From an uncultured Collinsella sp. (lineage in GTDB: Bacteria > Actinomycetota > Coriobacteriia > Coriobacteriales > Coriobacteriaceae), in the NCBI GenBank assembly GCA_900551015.1, contig URUI01000034.1, forward strand, positions 1 to 22,467: a DNA stretch of 22,467 bases, given 5' to 3'. Below the pieces are notes generated by a model. That model worked only from the letters and a program-made list of their open reading frames with translations, was not told the DNA's origin and searched no databases. The translations under genes and the position numbers were made by a program. Position 1 is the first letter of the stretch; each line of letters starts with the position of its first letter. Shown here piece after piece: positions 13,729 through 21,799 of the stretch.

Positions 13729-14949
13729 TTACTCAGTCGTCGACGAATCGTCGGTCGAACTCTTGGTGACGCCCTTCAGGCTCACGTTATAGGGTACGTC
13801 CTTGGGCATGGGATTGACGGTGATGTCAGCATCCTTCTTGTACTGCTCTAGCCACTCGCTATACGCAGTGCTGGCCGCCTGCGTCTTCACCACGTTGGAG
13901 ACGTACTTTTTGATGGCCTTGGGCACCTGGTTGATGTCATCGACCTGATTATCGACATGGAAGTAGTCGGTGCACTTGATGATGTGATAGCCGTACGTCG
14001 ACTCGACCACGTCGCTCACATCGCCCTTGTTGAGCCCCTCGAGTGCCGTCTGGTAGCTGTCGACAAAGGTGGTGAGCTTGTCCCAGCCCACGTCACCCTT
14101 CTTCTCCTTGGAGCCGGTGTCGTCGGAATACTGCTTCACGGCGTCTTCAAAGCTCAGCTCGCCGGAGTTGATCTTGTTCAGGCACTCCTGCGCCTTAGCC
14201 TTGGCGGCAGCCTTGTCCTCATCGGACGCATCGGAATCAACCTTGATCAGGATGTTCGACGAGCGGCGGGCATCGTTGTACTTCGACAGGTTCTCGTTGA
14301 TGTAATCGACGATCTCGCTGTCCTTGGGCTTGCTGGTGGGCGCCACGGCATCTTTGAGCTTTTGCTGCGCCAGGCTCTCCTTGAGCGAGCTCTTATAGGT
14401 GTCCTCGGTGTAGCCGTAGGTCTTAAGGGTCTTCTTAAAGGTCTTGGCGCCGCCCGCGCTCTTGCACGCGTCCTTCCAGGCTTTCTCGACCTCCTCGTCC
14501 GACACCGTCACGCCGTTCTCCTTCTGTGCCTGTTGGAGCAGAATCTGCTGCGTGTAGGAGTCGATGAGTTGCTTGCGGTACTTCTTGGGCGTGAGGTCGT
14601 TGTCGACCAGATACTGCGCCCAGTCCTTGTCCTTGGTGTAGCCGTAAGACGTGCGCATGCTCATGATCTGCTTTGTCACGGTGTCCTCGGTGAGGTTGGT
14701 GCCGTTGATAGTGGCAGCCACACCGCCGGTAAGCTTGTAGCCCGAGGTATCCTCTGCCTGCGACATAAGGCCGGAGCATGCCATGGCCGAGACGGAAAGC
14801 AGCATCGCCAGCACGCCGATGACCACCAGAACGATCTTGACGGTCTTAGACACGTACGTCTTGCGCTGCTTCTTACGAGAGCTCGACGCGGCGCGGGCCT
14901 GCTGCTCGGGCGTCGGTGCGGCCTCGGAGTTCTTTTTCTTGTTTGCCAT
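13729..14949 (-). CDS. Membrane-anchored peptidyl-prolyl isomerase / foldase (PrsA/SurA-like)
   Basis: This predicted extracytoplasmic chaperone helps secreted proteins fold. Its 406 residues have a basic, Ser/Lys-rich cytoplasmic start (1-33), one membrane segment (about 35-57, KIVLVVIGVLAMLLSVSAMAC), a helical SurA-N-like region (about 70-215), then a parvulin/PpiC domain (about 225-325) with SSNILIKVDSDASDE, GELSFEDAVKQYSDDTGSKEKKGDVGW and VVESTYGYHIIKCTDY. A Ser/Thr-rich tail ends the protein. AMAC resembles but does not fit a good lipobox, so a membrane anchor is more likely than a lipid anchor. GAAAGGCCAACT precedes the start. Confidence 0.85.
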   Translation of the reverse strand: MANKKKNSEAAPTPEQQARAASSSRKKQRKTYVSKTVKIVLVVIGVLAMLLSVSAMACSGLMSQAEDTSGYKLTGGVAATINGTNLTEDTVTKQIMSMRTSYGYTKDKDWAQYLVDNDLTPKKYRKQLIDSYTQQILLQQAQKENGVTVSDEEVEKAWKDACKSAGGAKTFKKTLKTYGYTEDTYKSSLKESLAQQKLKDAVAPTSKPKDSEIVDYINENLSKYNDARRSSNILIKVDSDASDEDKAAAKAKAQECLNKINSGELSFEDAVKQYSDDTGSKEKKGDVGWDKLTTFVDSYQTALEGLNKGDVSDVVESTYGYHIIKCTDYFHVDNQVDDINQVPKAIKKYVSNVVKTQAASTAYSEWLEQYKKDADITVNPMPKDVPYNVSLKGVTKSSTDDSSTTE

Positions 14950-15025
14950 AGTTGGCCTTTCGCATCACGAATCGAACAAACGCCATTGTGTCACAACGCA
15001 GCCCCCGCGACAAAGGGGCAACCCT

Positions 15026-15079
15026 GGCACTTGGGGACGTTCCTTTTCTGCCGGCAGTTAGGGACAGTCCCCAAGTGCC
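15026..15079 (-). terminator. Palindrome after the PTS IIA gene, possible terminator
   Basis: Perfect 13-bp arms GGCACTTGGGGAC and GTCCCCAAGTGCC enclose a smaller hairpin around CTGCCGGCAG. The element ends four bases after the minus-strand stop at 15084. It carries an AGGGACAG variant of the motif seen in other palindromes. There is no clear T-run, so terminator function is tentative and a mobile repeat is equally possible. Confidence 0.6.
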
Positions 15080-15083
15080 GGCT

Positions 15084-15548
15084 TTAAAAGTGGCGGCGGA
15101 TGGCGTCGACCATGCCTTGGGGCGTGGTCTGGCCGAGCACATCGGCTGCGACGTCCGCGTCCATAAAGATATTCATGAGCGCTTGCAGGGCCTCGACCTG
15201 GCCGCCCGGCTCGGCAATACCCAAATTGATGACGATCTGCGCCGGCACGGGGGCACCCATGCCGGCCATAGCATTGAACGTCACGGGCGCGGCGGGCTTT
15301 ACCACCGCGATATAGGGCTTGGCCACAAACCCCGGGTCGGTGTGTGGGATGGCGATGTTGGCCGCCGGCATGGCAAGGCCCGTGGGATAGGCATCCTCGC
15401 GCGTGCGGACGGCGTCGAGCCAACCGGTGCAGATGTAGCCGCGTGGGGCAAGTTCGCCTTCGAGTCGCGCAAACACCTCGGCGGGCGTCGCACACTCCCA
15501 ATCAAAAAACACCAGCTCAGGCGTAAACAGTGCTTCGTTATCCGCCAT
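15084..15548 (-). CDS. PTS sugar transporter subunit IIA, galactitol (GatA) type
   Basis: IIA proteins relay phosphate from HPr to a IIB domain for sugar uptake in the cytosol. The 154-residue protein has the active-site segment AIPHTDP with phosphorylatable His69, then PYIAVVKPAAPVTFNAMAGMG and NLGIAEPGGQVEALQALMNIFMD, which fit the galactitol-type IIA best. I start at ATG 15548 after GGAGGACGGT; the frame runs open upstream but has no site there. No IIB, IIC or sugar-catabolic gene is nearby, so it may serve a distant permease or have a regulatory role. Confidence 0.85.
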   Translation of the reverse strand: MADNEALFTPELVFFDWECATPAEVFARLEGELAPRGYICTGWLDAVRTREDAYPTGLAMPAANIAIPHTDPGFVAKPYIAVVKPAAPVTFNAMAGMGAPVPAQIVINLGIAEPGGQVEALQALMNIFMDADVAADVLGQTTPQGMVDAIRRHF

Positions 15549-15613
15549 ACCGTCCTCCAAAGTTGCATGAGGGCCACAATGCTCAATATGATAGCGAAAC
15601 GGGGTATGCAAGG

Positions 15614-16081
15614 TTAGCCGAGGATCCCGATGAGCTCGAGTGCGCGCGCGGGCGTCAAGCATACCTCGGGCATCGTCTCCAACATGCGTCGGTCGCTCGT
15701 GACTACGTAGTCAACATCCGCCGTATCGCCCGAGGCGATAATGAGATTGTCCTCGAGGTCCGGCATGCGCTTGCCAAGCATGCGCGCCATCTCGCACTCC
15801 GCCATCGAAAGCGGGGAAGCCGTTGCCACCTGCATCATATGCTCGACGCATGCCCATGCAGCCGGACCGAACGAAGCGTTAATCCCATTCACATTCCGTC
15901 GAGCTAGACGCCGAGGCAAGATGTAGAACACGTCCTTTGCCGTCGTTGGCGCGTACAGAAGGTCGATCTTTCCCGCTTCGGCCAGTTCAACCAATCTTCT
16001 CACGTTGTCGAATGCGCCCTCTTGCAGGTAGTAATCAAGCCAAACATTCGTGTCCACCAAGAGCCGCTTTGCCTCGATCAT
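15614..16081 (-). CDS. PIN-domain toxin (VapC-like ribonuclease)
   Basis: PIN toxins are metal-dependent RNases held inactive by an antitoxin. The 155-residue protein starts with LLVDTNVWLDYYL (Asp10), and later has MPDLEDNLIIASGDTADVDYVVTSDRRML with Asp108, Glu110/Asp111 and Asp130, giving the acidic residues expected in a PIN active site. The start ATG overlaps the upstream antitoxin stop as ATGA (16078-16081), the classic arrangement of a coupled toxin-antitoxin pair. A TTG six bases upstream is a less likely start. Targets are unknown. Confidence 0.85.
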   Translation of the reverse strand: MIEAKRLLVDTNVWLDYYLQEGAFDNVRRLVELAEAGKIDLLYAPTTAKDVFYILPRRLARRNVNGINASFGPAAWACVEHMMQVATASPLSMAECEMARMLGKRMPDLEDNLIIASGDTADVDYVVTSDRRMLETMPEVCLTPARALELIGILG

Positions 16082-16422
16082 CGGCAATTCGCCTCGATGT
16101 CGGCAATCATCGCGTCATACATATCATCTCGTACGGCATCCCAGTCTTCCGCAGATGATCCACCTGGCGCAAAATCCGAAGCGCTTAGCCCCAACGAGGA
16201 AAAAGCTAGGCCACACCCCTGCTCGGCCAGGCTCTCCGCACGGGGCGCCTCGCGCTTATCCGCCACCATAAATCCCGGCAACGTTTGATGCTCGACAAGA
16301 TAGACCCAAAGCGCACGAATAGCATCGCTCGCCCCCAATCCATTGCGAGTTAGGACCGCGTCGCCACCAGCCTTGAGCATAGGATCGATTCGCGTGTTGA
16401 GCTGCACCGTTGCTGTACCCAT
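16078..16422 (-). CDS. RelB/DinJ-like ribbon-helix-helix antitoxin
   Basis: The 114-residue protein opens with TATVQLNTRIDPMLKAGGDAVLTRNGLGASDAIRALWVYLVEHQTLPGF, the RelB/DinJ pattern of a beta strand (VQLNTRID) followed by two helices (ribbon-helix-helix DNA binding). The acidic C-terminus (EDWDAVRDDMYDAMIADIEANC) would bind and block the partner toxin. GAGAGG stands seven bases before ATG 16422. Such antitoxins usually repress their own promoter, but no operator was identified here. Pairing with a PIN toxin rather than a RelE/YafQ toxin is less usual. Confidence 0.8.
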   Translation of the reverse strand: MGTATVQLNTRIDPMLKAGGDAVLTRNGLGASDAIRALWVYLVEHQTLPGFMVADKREAPRAESLAEQGCGLAFSSLGLSASDFAPGGSSAEDWDAVRDDMYDAMIADIEANCR

Positions 16423-16472
16423 AGCGGCTCCTCTCTATCTGCTAGCAGTATAGCAAACATGAAAGGCCACGC

Positions 16473-16504
16473 AAAAGGGCCCCGCCCGCACACGGACGAG
16501 GCCC
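16473..16504 (-). terminator. Intrinsic terminator after purN
   Basis: On the minus strand GGGCCTCGTCCG pairs with CGGGCGGGGCCC around TGTG and is followed by TTTTG. It is about 70 bases past the purN stop, in a 150-bp gap that otherwise holds only a weak CTTGGTT/AACCAAG inverted repeat near 16514-16555. Confidence 0.75.
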
Positions 16505-16573
16505 TATCAGATTTCTTGGTTCTGATGAAGCTTTTACATCTCAAGGAAACCAAGGAGACCCTTTTTCAAGCGA

Positions 16574-17272
16574 CTAGCGCGCCGGGTCAACTGCCACCTT
16601 GCCGTTCTCCAGCACGTGGATGCGACCGTCGGCGAGCATTTGCACGACCTCGGGATACAGCACGTGCTCAATCGCGTGGATGTGCTCCTCGAGCGTGTCG
16701 ACATCCCAGCCCTCCTCAACAGCCAGTGTGCGCTGGGCGATGATGGGACCGTTGTCGTAGATCTCGTTGGCAAAATGCACGGTCACGCCAGTTACCTTGA
16801 CGCCGCGCGCAAAGGCATCGTCAATCGCATGCGCACCGGTAAAGCTCGGCAGCAGCGCCGGATGCAAGTTGACCACGCGGTTGGGAAACGCCGCCAGCAG
16901 CGGCGTGTGCACCATGCGCATGTAGCCGGCCATGACCACATACTCGCAGCCGCGCTCGAGAAGCTCGTGCGCGATGATCTCGTCGGCGGCAATAGGGTCG
17001 GCGTAGACATCCTTGGACAGCGTGAGCGTCTGGATGCCCGCGCGCTCAGCGCGCTGCAGGCCCTTGGCCGAAGGACGGCTCGACACCACAAGCTCAATCG
17101 AAGCGTTGAGCTTGCCGGCGGCGATCAGATCGATCAGCGCCTGCAGGTTGGTACCCGAACCGCTGATGAGCACACCGATCTTGAGCGGCTCTGCCGTATC
17201 GGTGCCGGTCGGACGGGTGTAGGGCACAAAGCCCAGGCCCTCACTAGCAGCCATCTGATCGTTAGCGCTCAT
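16574..17272 (-). CDS. purN: Phosphoribosylglycinamide formyltransferase
   Basis: PurN transfers a formyl group from 10-formyltetrahydrofolate to glycinamide ribonucleotide in de novo purine synthesis (cytosol). The 232 residues contain the phosphate-binding GSGTNLQ, MAGYMRMV, catalytic NLHPALLPSFTGAHA and TVHFANEIYDNGPIIAQ with its Asp. A tail of about 30 residues precedes the usual start (IGVLISGSGTNLQA). The gene overlaps the end of purM by 11 bases, so translation is probably coupled. Confidence 0.96.
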   Translation of the reverse strand: MSANDQMAASEGLGFVPYTRPTGTDTAEPLKIGVLISGSGTNLQALIDLIAAGKLNASIELVVSSRPSAKGLQRAERAGIQTLTLSKDVYADPIAADEIIAHELLERGCEYVVMAGYMRMVHTPLLAAFPNRVVNLHPALLPSFTGAHAIDDAFARGVKVTGVTVHFANEIYDNGPIIAQRTLAVEEGWDVDTLEEHIHAIEHVLYPEVVQMLADGRIHVLENGKVAVDPAR

Positions 17273-18365
17273 CGGAGTACACGACCTTACCGGAACCCTC
17301 GACGCACTCGCCCACGCGGAACGGCTTCTCGCCCAGCGCGACCAGGGCCTCGGTAACCGCGGCCTCGTCCTCGGGGGCGACGATCAGGCACAGGCCGACG
17401 CCCATGTTGAAGGTCTTGCATGCCTCGTTGGGCGCGAGCTCGGCCTGGCGCGACACGTAGGTGATGACGGGCGGAACGTCCCAACCCATCTCGGCACCGT
17501 TGCGGGTGACCACGGCGTCGACGTCGTCGGCAAGCGCGCGGTTGAGGTTCTCGGTGATGCCGCCGCCGGTGATATGGGCAATGGCGTGAACGTTGGCGCC
17601 ACCGCGGAGCAGCTCCAGAATCGGCTTGACGTAGATGCGCGTGGGGGCCAGCAGGGCGTCTGCCAGCGATGCACCACCAAGCTCCTCGAGCGGACGGCTC
17701 AGTTCCTCGGCCTTAGCGGCGGCCTCGGGCGTGCCCGGTTTGATGCCGTCGACGCCGATGACCTTGCGCACGAGCGAGTAGCCGTTGGAGTGCACGCCGG
17801 TGGAAGGCAGACCCAGGATCACATCGCCGGGGCGAACGTTCGCGGGGTCGAGCATCTTGGGACGGTCGACGACGCCCACGGTAAAGCCGGCGAGGTCGTA
17901 GTCGGCGGGAGCCATGACGCCGGGGTGCTCGGCCATCTCGCCGCCCACGAGCGCGCAGCCCGCGAGCTTGCAGCCATCGGCCACGCCCTTGATGATCTTT
18001 GCCATGTGCTCGGCCTCGATGTGACCGATGGCAACGTAGTCCAGGAAGAACAGCGGCTCGGCGCCCGAAGCCAAAATGTCGTTGACGCACATAGCGACCA
18101 GGTCCTGGCCCACCGTCTCGTGACGGTCCATGATCTGGGCGAGCACGAGCTTGGTGCCCACGCCGTCGGTACCGCTGATCAGGATCGGGTCTTCCATATC
18201 CTTAAGCGCGGCAGCCGAGAACAGGCCACCGAAGCCGCCGATGCCGCCGATAACTTCGGGACGATTGGTGTCCTTGACCATCTGCTTAATCGCGTCGACG
18301 GCGCGACCGCCCTCGGCGGTATCGACGCCGGCGTCCTCGTACGTCACATGCTTGCTGTCGCTCAT
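17262..18365 (-). CDS. purM: Phosphoribosylformylglycinamidine cyclo-ligase (AIR synthetase)
   Basis: PurM uses ATP to close the imidazole ring, turning FGAM into AIR. The 367-residue protein has YEDAGVDTAEGG near its start, GGIGGFGGLF, GTDGVGTKL, MCVNDILASGAEPLFFLDYVA, GGEMAEHPGVM, LPSTGVHSNGYSLVR, HITGGGITENLNR and FNMGVGLCLIV, covering the full AIR-synthetase superfamily layout. It is downstream of purF by 157 bases and overlaps purN. GAGAGGAAGGCTCAG precedes ATG 18365. Confidence 0.97.
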   Translation of the reverse strand: MSDSKHVTYEDAGVDTAEGGRAVDAIKQMVKDTNRPEVIGGIGGFGGLFSAAALKDMEDPILISGTDGVGTKLVLAQIMDRHETVGQDLVAMCVNDILASGAEPLFFLDYVAIGHIEAEHMAKIIKGVADGCKLAGCALVGGEMAEHPGVMAPADYDLAGFTVGVVDRPKMLDPANVRPGDVILGLPSTGVHSNGYSLVRKVIGVDGIKPGTPEAAAKAEELSRPLEELGGASLADALLAPTRIYVKPILELLRGGANVHAIAHITGGGITENLNRALADDVDAVVTRNGAEMGWDVPPVITYVSRQAELAPNEACKTFNMGVGLCLIVAPEDEAAVTEALVALGEKPFRVGECVEGSGKVVYSDER

Positions 18366-18522
18366 CTGAGCCTTCCTCTCCCACTACCGTGGCGCCGCGC
18401 GGGCGCCAAACGGTGCTCATAATTGCGTTCATTTCGGCGTGTGCCATAACAGCACCCGCCGTCATATCAACAAAACAGCAGGTAAAACCTACCAAAATAT
18501 ACCTGTCCCCATATGGCAGGTT
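18366..18522. other. Gene-free gap between purF and purM
   Basis: The gap holds a TAAAACC palindromic repeat at its purF end (18483-18525) and the purM ribosome-binding site; I see no terminator with a T-run, so readthrough from purF into purM is possible. Confidence 0.6.
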
Positions 18523-18525
18523 TTA
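18483..18525. repeat. TAAAACC palindromic repeat, copy 3 (most complete)
   Basis: TAAAACCTACC ... GGCAGGTTTTA with centre AAAATATACCTGTCCCCATAT. The terminal TTA is the complement of the purF stop codon TAA, so the gene ends inside the repeat. It is 43 bp long; the centre contains CTGTCCCC, the complement of the GGGGACAG motif. Confidence 0.85.
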
Positions 18526-20193
18526 GGCCTCGCCGTGCTCCTCTTCCCAGCTGCGGTCGTCGTATTTCTCGACCACGGCGTCGTCGTCAAAGTACAGCGG
18601 CTTGTCCAGGTTGCGGGGCTTAAAGCCCTCCATAAACTTGTCGCGGCCAAAGCTCTCGGGAATCGCCACGGGATAGCGGCCGGTAAAGCACGCGTCGCAG
18701 TAGCCGCCCTTGGGCATGACCTTAAGCAGGCCCTCGACCGAAAGGAAGGCCAGCGAATCGGCGCCGATATACTCGCAAATCTCGTCGACCGTCTTGTTGG
18801 CGCTGATAAGCTGCGACTGCACGTCGGTATCGATACCGTAGAAGCACGGCCAGATGACCTCGGGCGAGTTGATGCGGATATGAATCTCCTTGGCGCCAGC
18901 GTTGCGTAGCATCTTGACGAGCTGCACCATAGTGGTGCCACGCACGATGGAGTCGTCGATGACGACCAGGCGCTTGCCCTCGATGTTGTCGCGCAGCGGG
19001 TTGAGCTTCATGCGCACGCCCATGGCGCGCAGCTCCTGCGTAGGCTCGATAAACGTACGACCCACGTAGCGGTTCTTGATAAGGCCCTCACCAAAGGGAA
19101 TGCCACTCTCATGCGAATAGCCCTCCGCGGGCGGCAGGCCGGAGTCGGGCACGCCGATGACCAGGTCGGCCTCGACGGGCTCCTCGTGTGCCAGCTGACG
19201 ACCCATGTCATAACGGCAGGCGTAGACGCTCTTGCCGTTCATGATGGAATCGGGGCGAGCGAAGTAGACCTGCTCAAAGATGCAGTTAGCAGGCTCTTCG
19301 GCGGCAGGCACGCCCTGCTCGGACACAAGGCCCTCGGCGCTGATGCGCAAAATCTCACCGGGACGGACGTCGCGGACGTACTCGGCGCCCACAATATCGA
19401 GCGCACAAGTCTCGGAGGCGACGACCCAGCCGCCGGCGCGGGTGACATGGGTGGTGGCGTCAACCGTCGCGGCGCCGTCTTGCGAGGGCAGCTGCGAAAC
19501 AGAAGCGGCGTCAGCCTGATCCAGGCCCTCGTCCACGAGCTTGCCAAGCACCAGCGGGCGAATGCCGTGAGGATCGCGGAATGCGTAGAGCGCCTGCTCG
19601 TTGATGAGCGTCATGGCGTAGCCGCCGCGCACGAGCTCCATGGTCTTGCGAATACCCTCGCGCAGGTGGCCCGTACGCTGGGTAAAGTAGCCGATAAGCT
19701 TGGTCGCGACCTCGGAATCCGAATTGGAGAGGAACGGCACGCCCAGCTCGATCAGCTGACGGCGCAGCTCGTCGGTGTTGACGAGGGTGCCGTTGTGAGC
19801 AAGCGCGATAATGACGCTGTTGATGGTAGAAAGATGCGGCTGAGAGGCTTCCCAGCTCTTGGCACCGGCGGTGCCATAGCGCACGTGGCCCACGGCCAGC
19901 TGGCCGGAGAGCGTCGACAGGTCGGCGTTGGAGAACACGCGATCGAGCAGCCCCAGGTCTTTGCGGACCATAACCGTGCCGCCGTCACCCACGGCGATTC
20001 CCGCCGATTCCTGGCCACGGTGCTGCAGTGCACGCAGGCCAAAGTACGTCAGTCGAGCCACGTCGCGATCGGGCGCCCATACGCCGAAAATGCCACATTC
20101 CTCATGCAGCTGGTCGGAGTCCGGATCATACGTCGACATGGTGTTCACCTGTCCCGCGGCACGCTCGGCCGCGCGGATGGTTTCTTGAGACAT
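18523..20193 (-). CDS. purF: Amidophosphoribosyltransferase
   Basis: PurF commits PRPP to purine synthesis by adding glutamine-derived ammonia, giving phosphoribosylamine. The 556-residue protein has an N-terminal Ntn glutaminase whose nucleophile is Cys33 in HEECGIFGV, probably exposed by cleavage of the 32-residue leader as in B. subtilis PurF. The C-terminal phosphoribosyltransferase domain has VVIDDSIVRGTTM. Cysteines in ANCIFEQVYFARPDS, IWPCFYG and YCDACFTG match the four [4Fe-4S] ligands of the Bacillus-type oxygen-sensitive enzyme. GAGGGG precedes ATG 20193. It heads the purF-purM-purN cluster. Confidence 0.97.
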   Translation of the reverse strand: MSQETIRAAERAAGQVNTMSTYDPDSDQLHEECGIFGVWAPDRDVARLTYFGLRALQHRGQESAGIAVGDGGTVMVRKDLGLLDRVFSNADLSTLSGQLAVGHVRYGTAGAKSWEASQPHLSTINSVIIALAHNGTLVNTDELRRQLIELGVPFLSNSDSEVATKLIGYFTQRTGHLREGIRKTMELVRGGYAMTLINEQALYAFRDPHGIRPLVLGKLVDEGLDQADAASVSQLPSQDGAATVDATTHVTRAGGWVVASETCALDIVGAEYVRDVRPGEILRISAEGLVSEQGVPAAEEPANCIFEQVYFARPDSIMNGKSVYACRYDMGRQLAHEEPVEADLVIGVPDSGLPPAEGYSHESGIPFGEGLIKNRYVGRTFIEPTQELRAMGVRMKLNPLRDNIEGKRLVVIDDSIVRGTTMVQLVKMLRNAGAKEIHIRINSPEVIWPCFYGIDTDVQSQLISANKTVDEICEYIGADSLAFLSVEGLLKVMPKGGYCDACFTGRYPVAIPESFGRDKFMEGFKPRNLDKPLYFDDDAVVEKYDDRSWEEEHGEA

Positions 20194-20479
20194 GGTATCC
20201 CCTCAGAGCCTCGTATTTTTGGCGTTACCCGCCTTATTATACGCACGGCGCGACGTGCTCCCCAGCGCATGAGCAGCGCTTTTTAAAAGCCCACCGAGCT
20301 AATAATCAGTTTTGTTGCCAAACATTTTATCGGTCTGTCCAGCGTAAGTGCCCGCGCCCCCAGATGGCCGCCGCGTCCGCCGTTGGGGATTACAAAGTTG
20401 CAATTGGGACGTTCGTCCTGTCTTTTGGCAGGTCGGCGGCGTATCCTTGTAACCTACAACAAAGCGAGAAAGGTTCTGT
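20194..20479. other. Divergent intergenic region between purF and the CmpB-like gene
   Basis: This region of nearly 300 bp holds the purF promoter and the leader of the plus-strand gene. A small GGACG-TT-CGTCC hairpin lies near 20408-20420, and GCTTTTTAAAAGC at 20278-20290 is self-complementary. No riboswitch or purine operator is recognised by eye. Confidence 0.5.
20236..20241 (-). promoter_or_regulatory. Probable -10 element of purF
   Basis: A consensus TATAAT on the minus strand is 42 bases before the purF start. The -35 (GGGGAG-like at 17 bp) is poor. The GC-rich surroundings make a chance consensus hit less likely. Confidence 0.5.
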
Positions 20480-21709
20480 ATGGATCGAAACGAACTCGAC
20501 CCCAGCGTCCCCAGCGCCACGGAGGTCAAGAAGATCCCCCTCATCATTAAGGTGTACGCCGTCCTGTGCATCCTTTCCGGCGTGGGCACGCTCCCGTCGG
20601 TCGCTGCCTTTATGTGGCAGGTCATCACGGCACTTGTTAACGGCAACGCCACCGAAAAGCTCGGCGACAACACGCTCGTCGCAGTCGGCCTTATCGTCGC
20701 CGGCATCATGCTCTCTGCGGCAAGTGCCGTCATCCTAATCATCTTTGGCCTGGACCTTATCAAAAACCAGCGCCGCAACGCCGCCCGCCTGTCCTACATC
20801 CTTATTGCATTCACCGTCGTCGAGCTTTTGGTCGACGTGATGCTCCAGGGCATCGGGCCCTTCCTGCTGCGTCCCGCGATCCAGCTCGGCATCCTCGTTG
20901 CACTTTCGGCAACCGTCGACCCCACGCTTCGTCAGGAGCGCGAACTGCAGCGCCGCCTGCAGGAGATGCTCGACCGCGACGCCGCCGCCGAGGGCATGCT
21001 CGGCCGCGATGAAACCGGCGAGGGCTACATCAAGCTCAACTACTTCAACCTGTTCTGGGTGTTCTTTGTCTGCTGCATACTCGGCCTGATCGCCGAGGAC
21101 ATCTGGCACATGACAGTCGACGACCCGGGCGTCTATCAGAACCGCGCCGGCATGCTGTTTGGCCCCTTCAGCCCCATCTACGGATTTGGCGCCGTGCTCA
21201 TGACCATGGTGCTTAACCGCTTCTACAAAAAGAACCCCATCATCATTTTCCTGGTGAGCGCCCTGCTCGGCGCCAGCTTTGAGGTGTTCGTGGGCTGGTT
21301 TATGCAGACCGCGTTTGGCGTGGTCTCGTGGAGCTACTCGCACATAACGCTGTTCGGTTTGCCCGATCCGCTCGTGGTCCTCACGGGCGGACGCACCTGC
21401 ACGGGCTTCGCCTGCCTGTGGGGCCTGGGCGGCCTCATCTGGATCAAGCTGCTGCTGCCGAGGCTGCTTAAGCTTATCAACAAGATCCCCTGGAAGAGCC
21501 GCTACTCGGCCACCGTCATCTTTACCGTTATCATGCTGGTCGACGGCGTCATGACGCTGCAGTCGCTCGACTACTGGTACCAGCGCGTTAACGGCACGGA
21601 GCCGGACATTCCCGTCGCACAGTTCTACGGAGAGCACTTCGATAACGAGTACATGGAAAACCGCTTCCAGAGCATGACCATGAGCCCCAAGGATGCGACG
21701 CGCGTATAG
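20480..21709 (+). CDS. Putative ABC transporter permease, CmpB-like multi-pass membrane protein
   Basis: This 409-residue membrane protein belongs to the family labelled putative ABC transporter permease (CmpB type), marked by AGMLFGPFSPIYGFGAVL and the following hydrophobic segments with LLGASFEVFVGWFMQTAFGVVSWSYS. There are about four membrane segments before residue 160, a charged linker rich in Arg/Glu (about 155-190), and about five afterwards. The family label is not backed by a known transport function, and no ATPase partner is next to it. GAGAAAGG lies seven bases before ATG 20480. It is monocistronic and convergent with the MoaE-like gene. Confidence 0.75.
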   Translation: MDRNELDPSVPSATEVKKIPLIIKVYAVLCILSGVGTLPSVAAFMWQVITALVNGNATEKLGDNTLVAVGLIVAGIMLSAASAVILIIFGLDLIKNQRRNAARLSYILIAFTVVELLVDVMLQGIGPFLLRPAIQLGILVALSATVDPTLRQERELQRRLQEMLDRDAAAEGMLGRDETGEGYIKLNYFNLFWVFFVCCILGLIAEDIWHMTVDDPGVYQNRAGMLFGPFSPIYGFGAVLMTMVLNRFYKKNPIIIFLVSALLGASFEVFVGWFMQTAFGVVSWSYSHITLFGLPDPLVVLTGGRTCTGFACLWGLGGLIWIKLLLPRLLKLINKIPWKSRYSATVIFTVIMLVDGVMTLQSLDYWYQRVNGTEPDIPVAQFYGEHFDNEYMENRFQSMTMSPKDATRV

Positions 21710-21730
21710 CGCTCACCGCGCCCAAAACGC

Positions 21731-21770
21731 AAAATGCCCGCCGGTATCACATGTACCGGTGGGCATTTTT
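21731..21770. terminator. Bidirectional intrinsic terminator
   Basis: AAAATGCCCGCCGGTA pairs with TACCGGTGGGCATTTT around a short loop, with one G-T mismatch. It has T-runs on both strands and lies between two convergent genes, so it probably serves both. Confidence 0.88.
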
Positions 21771-21799
21771 ATAAACGATCCTTCTATCGACGCAATCCT

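Noticed and set aside
13957..15087. Plus-strand reading frame opposite the foldase gene
   Set aside because: Leu/Val/Gly-rich shadow of the PrsA-like gene, without a ribosome-binding site.
19111..20286. Long plus-strand reading frame opposite purF
   Set aside because: Antisense to a complete PurF with all catalytic residues; product has no recognisable domain.
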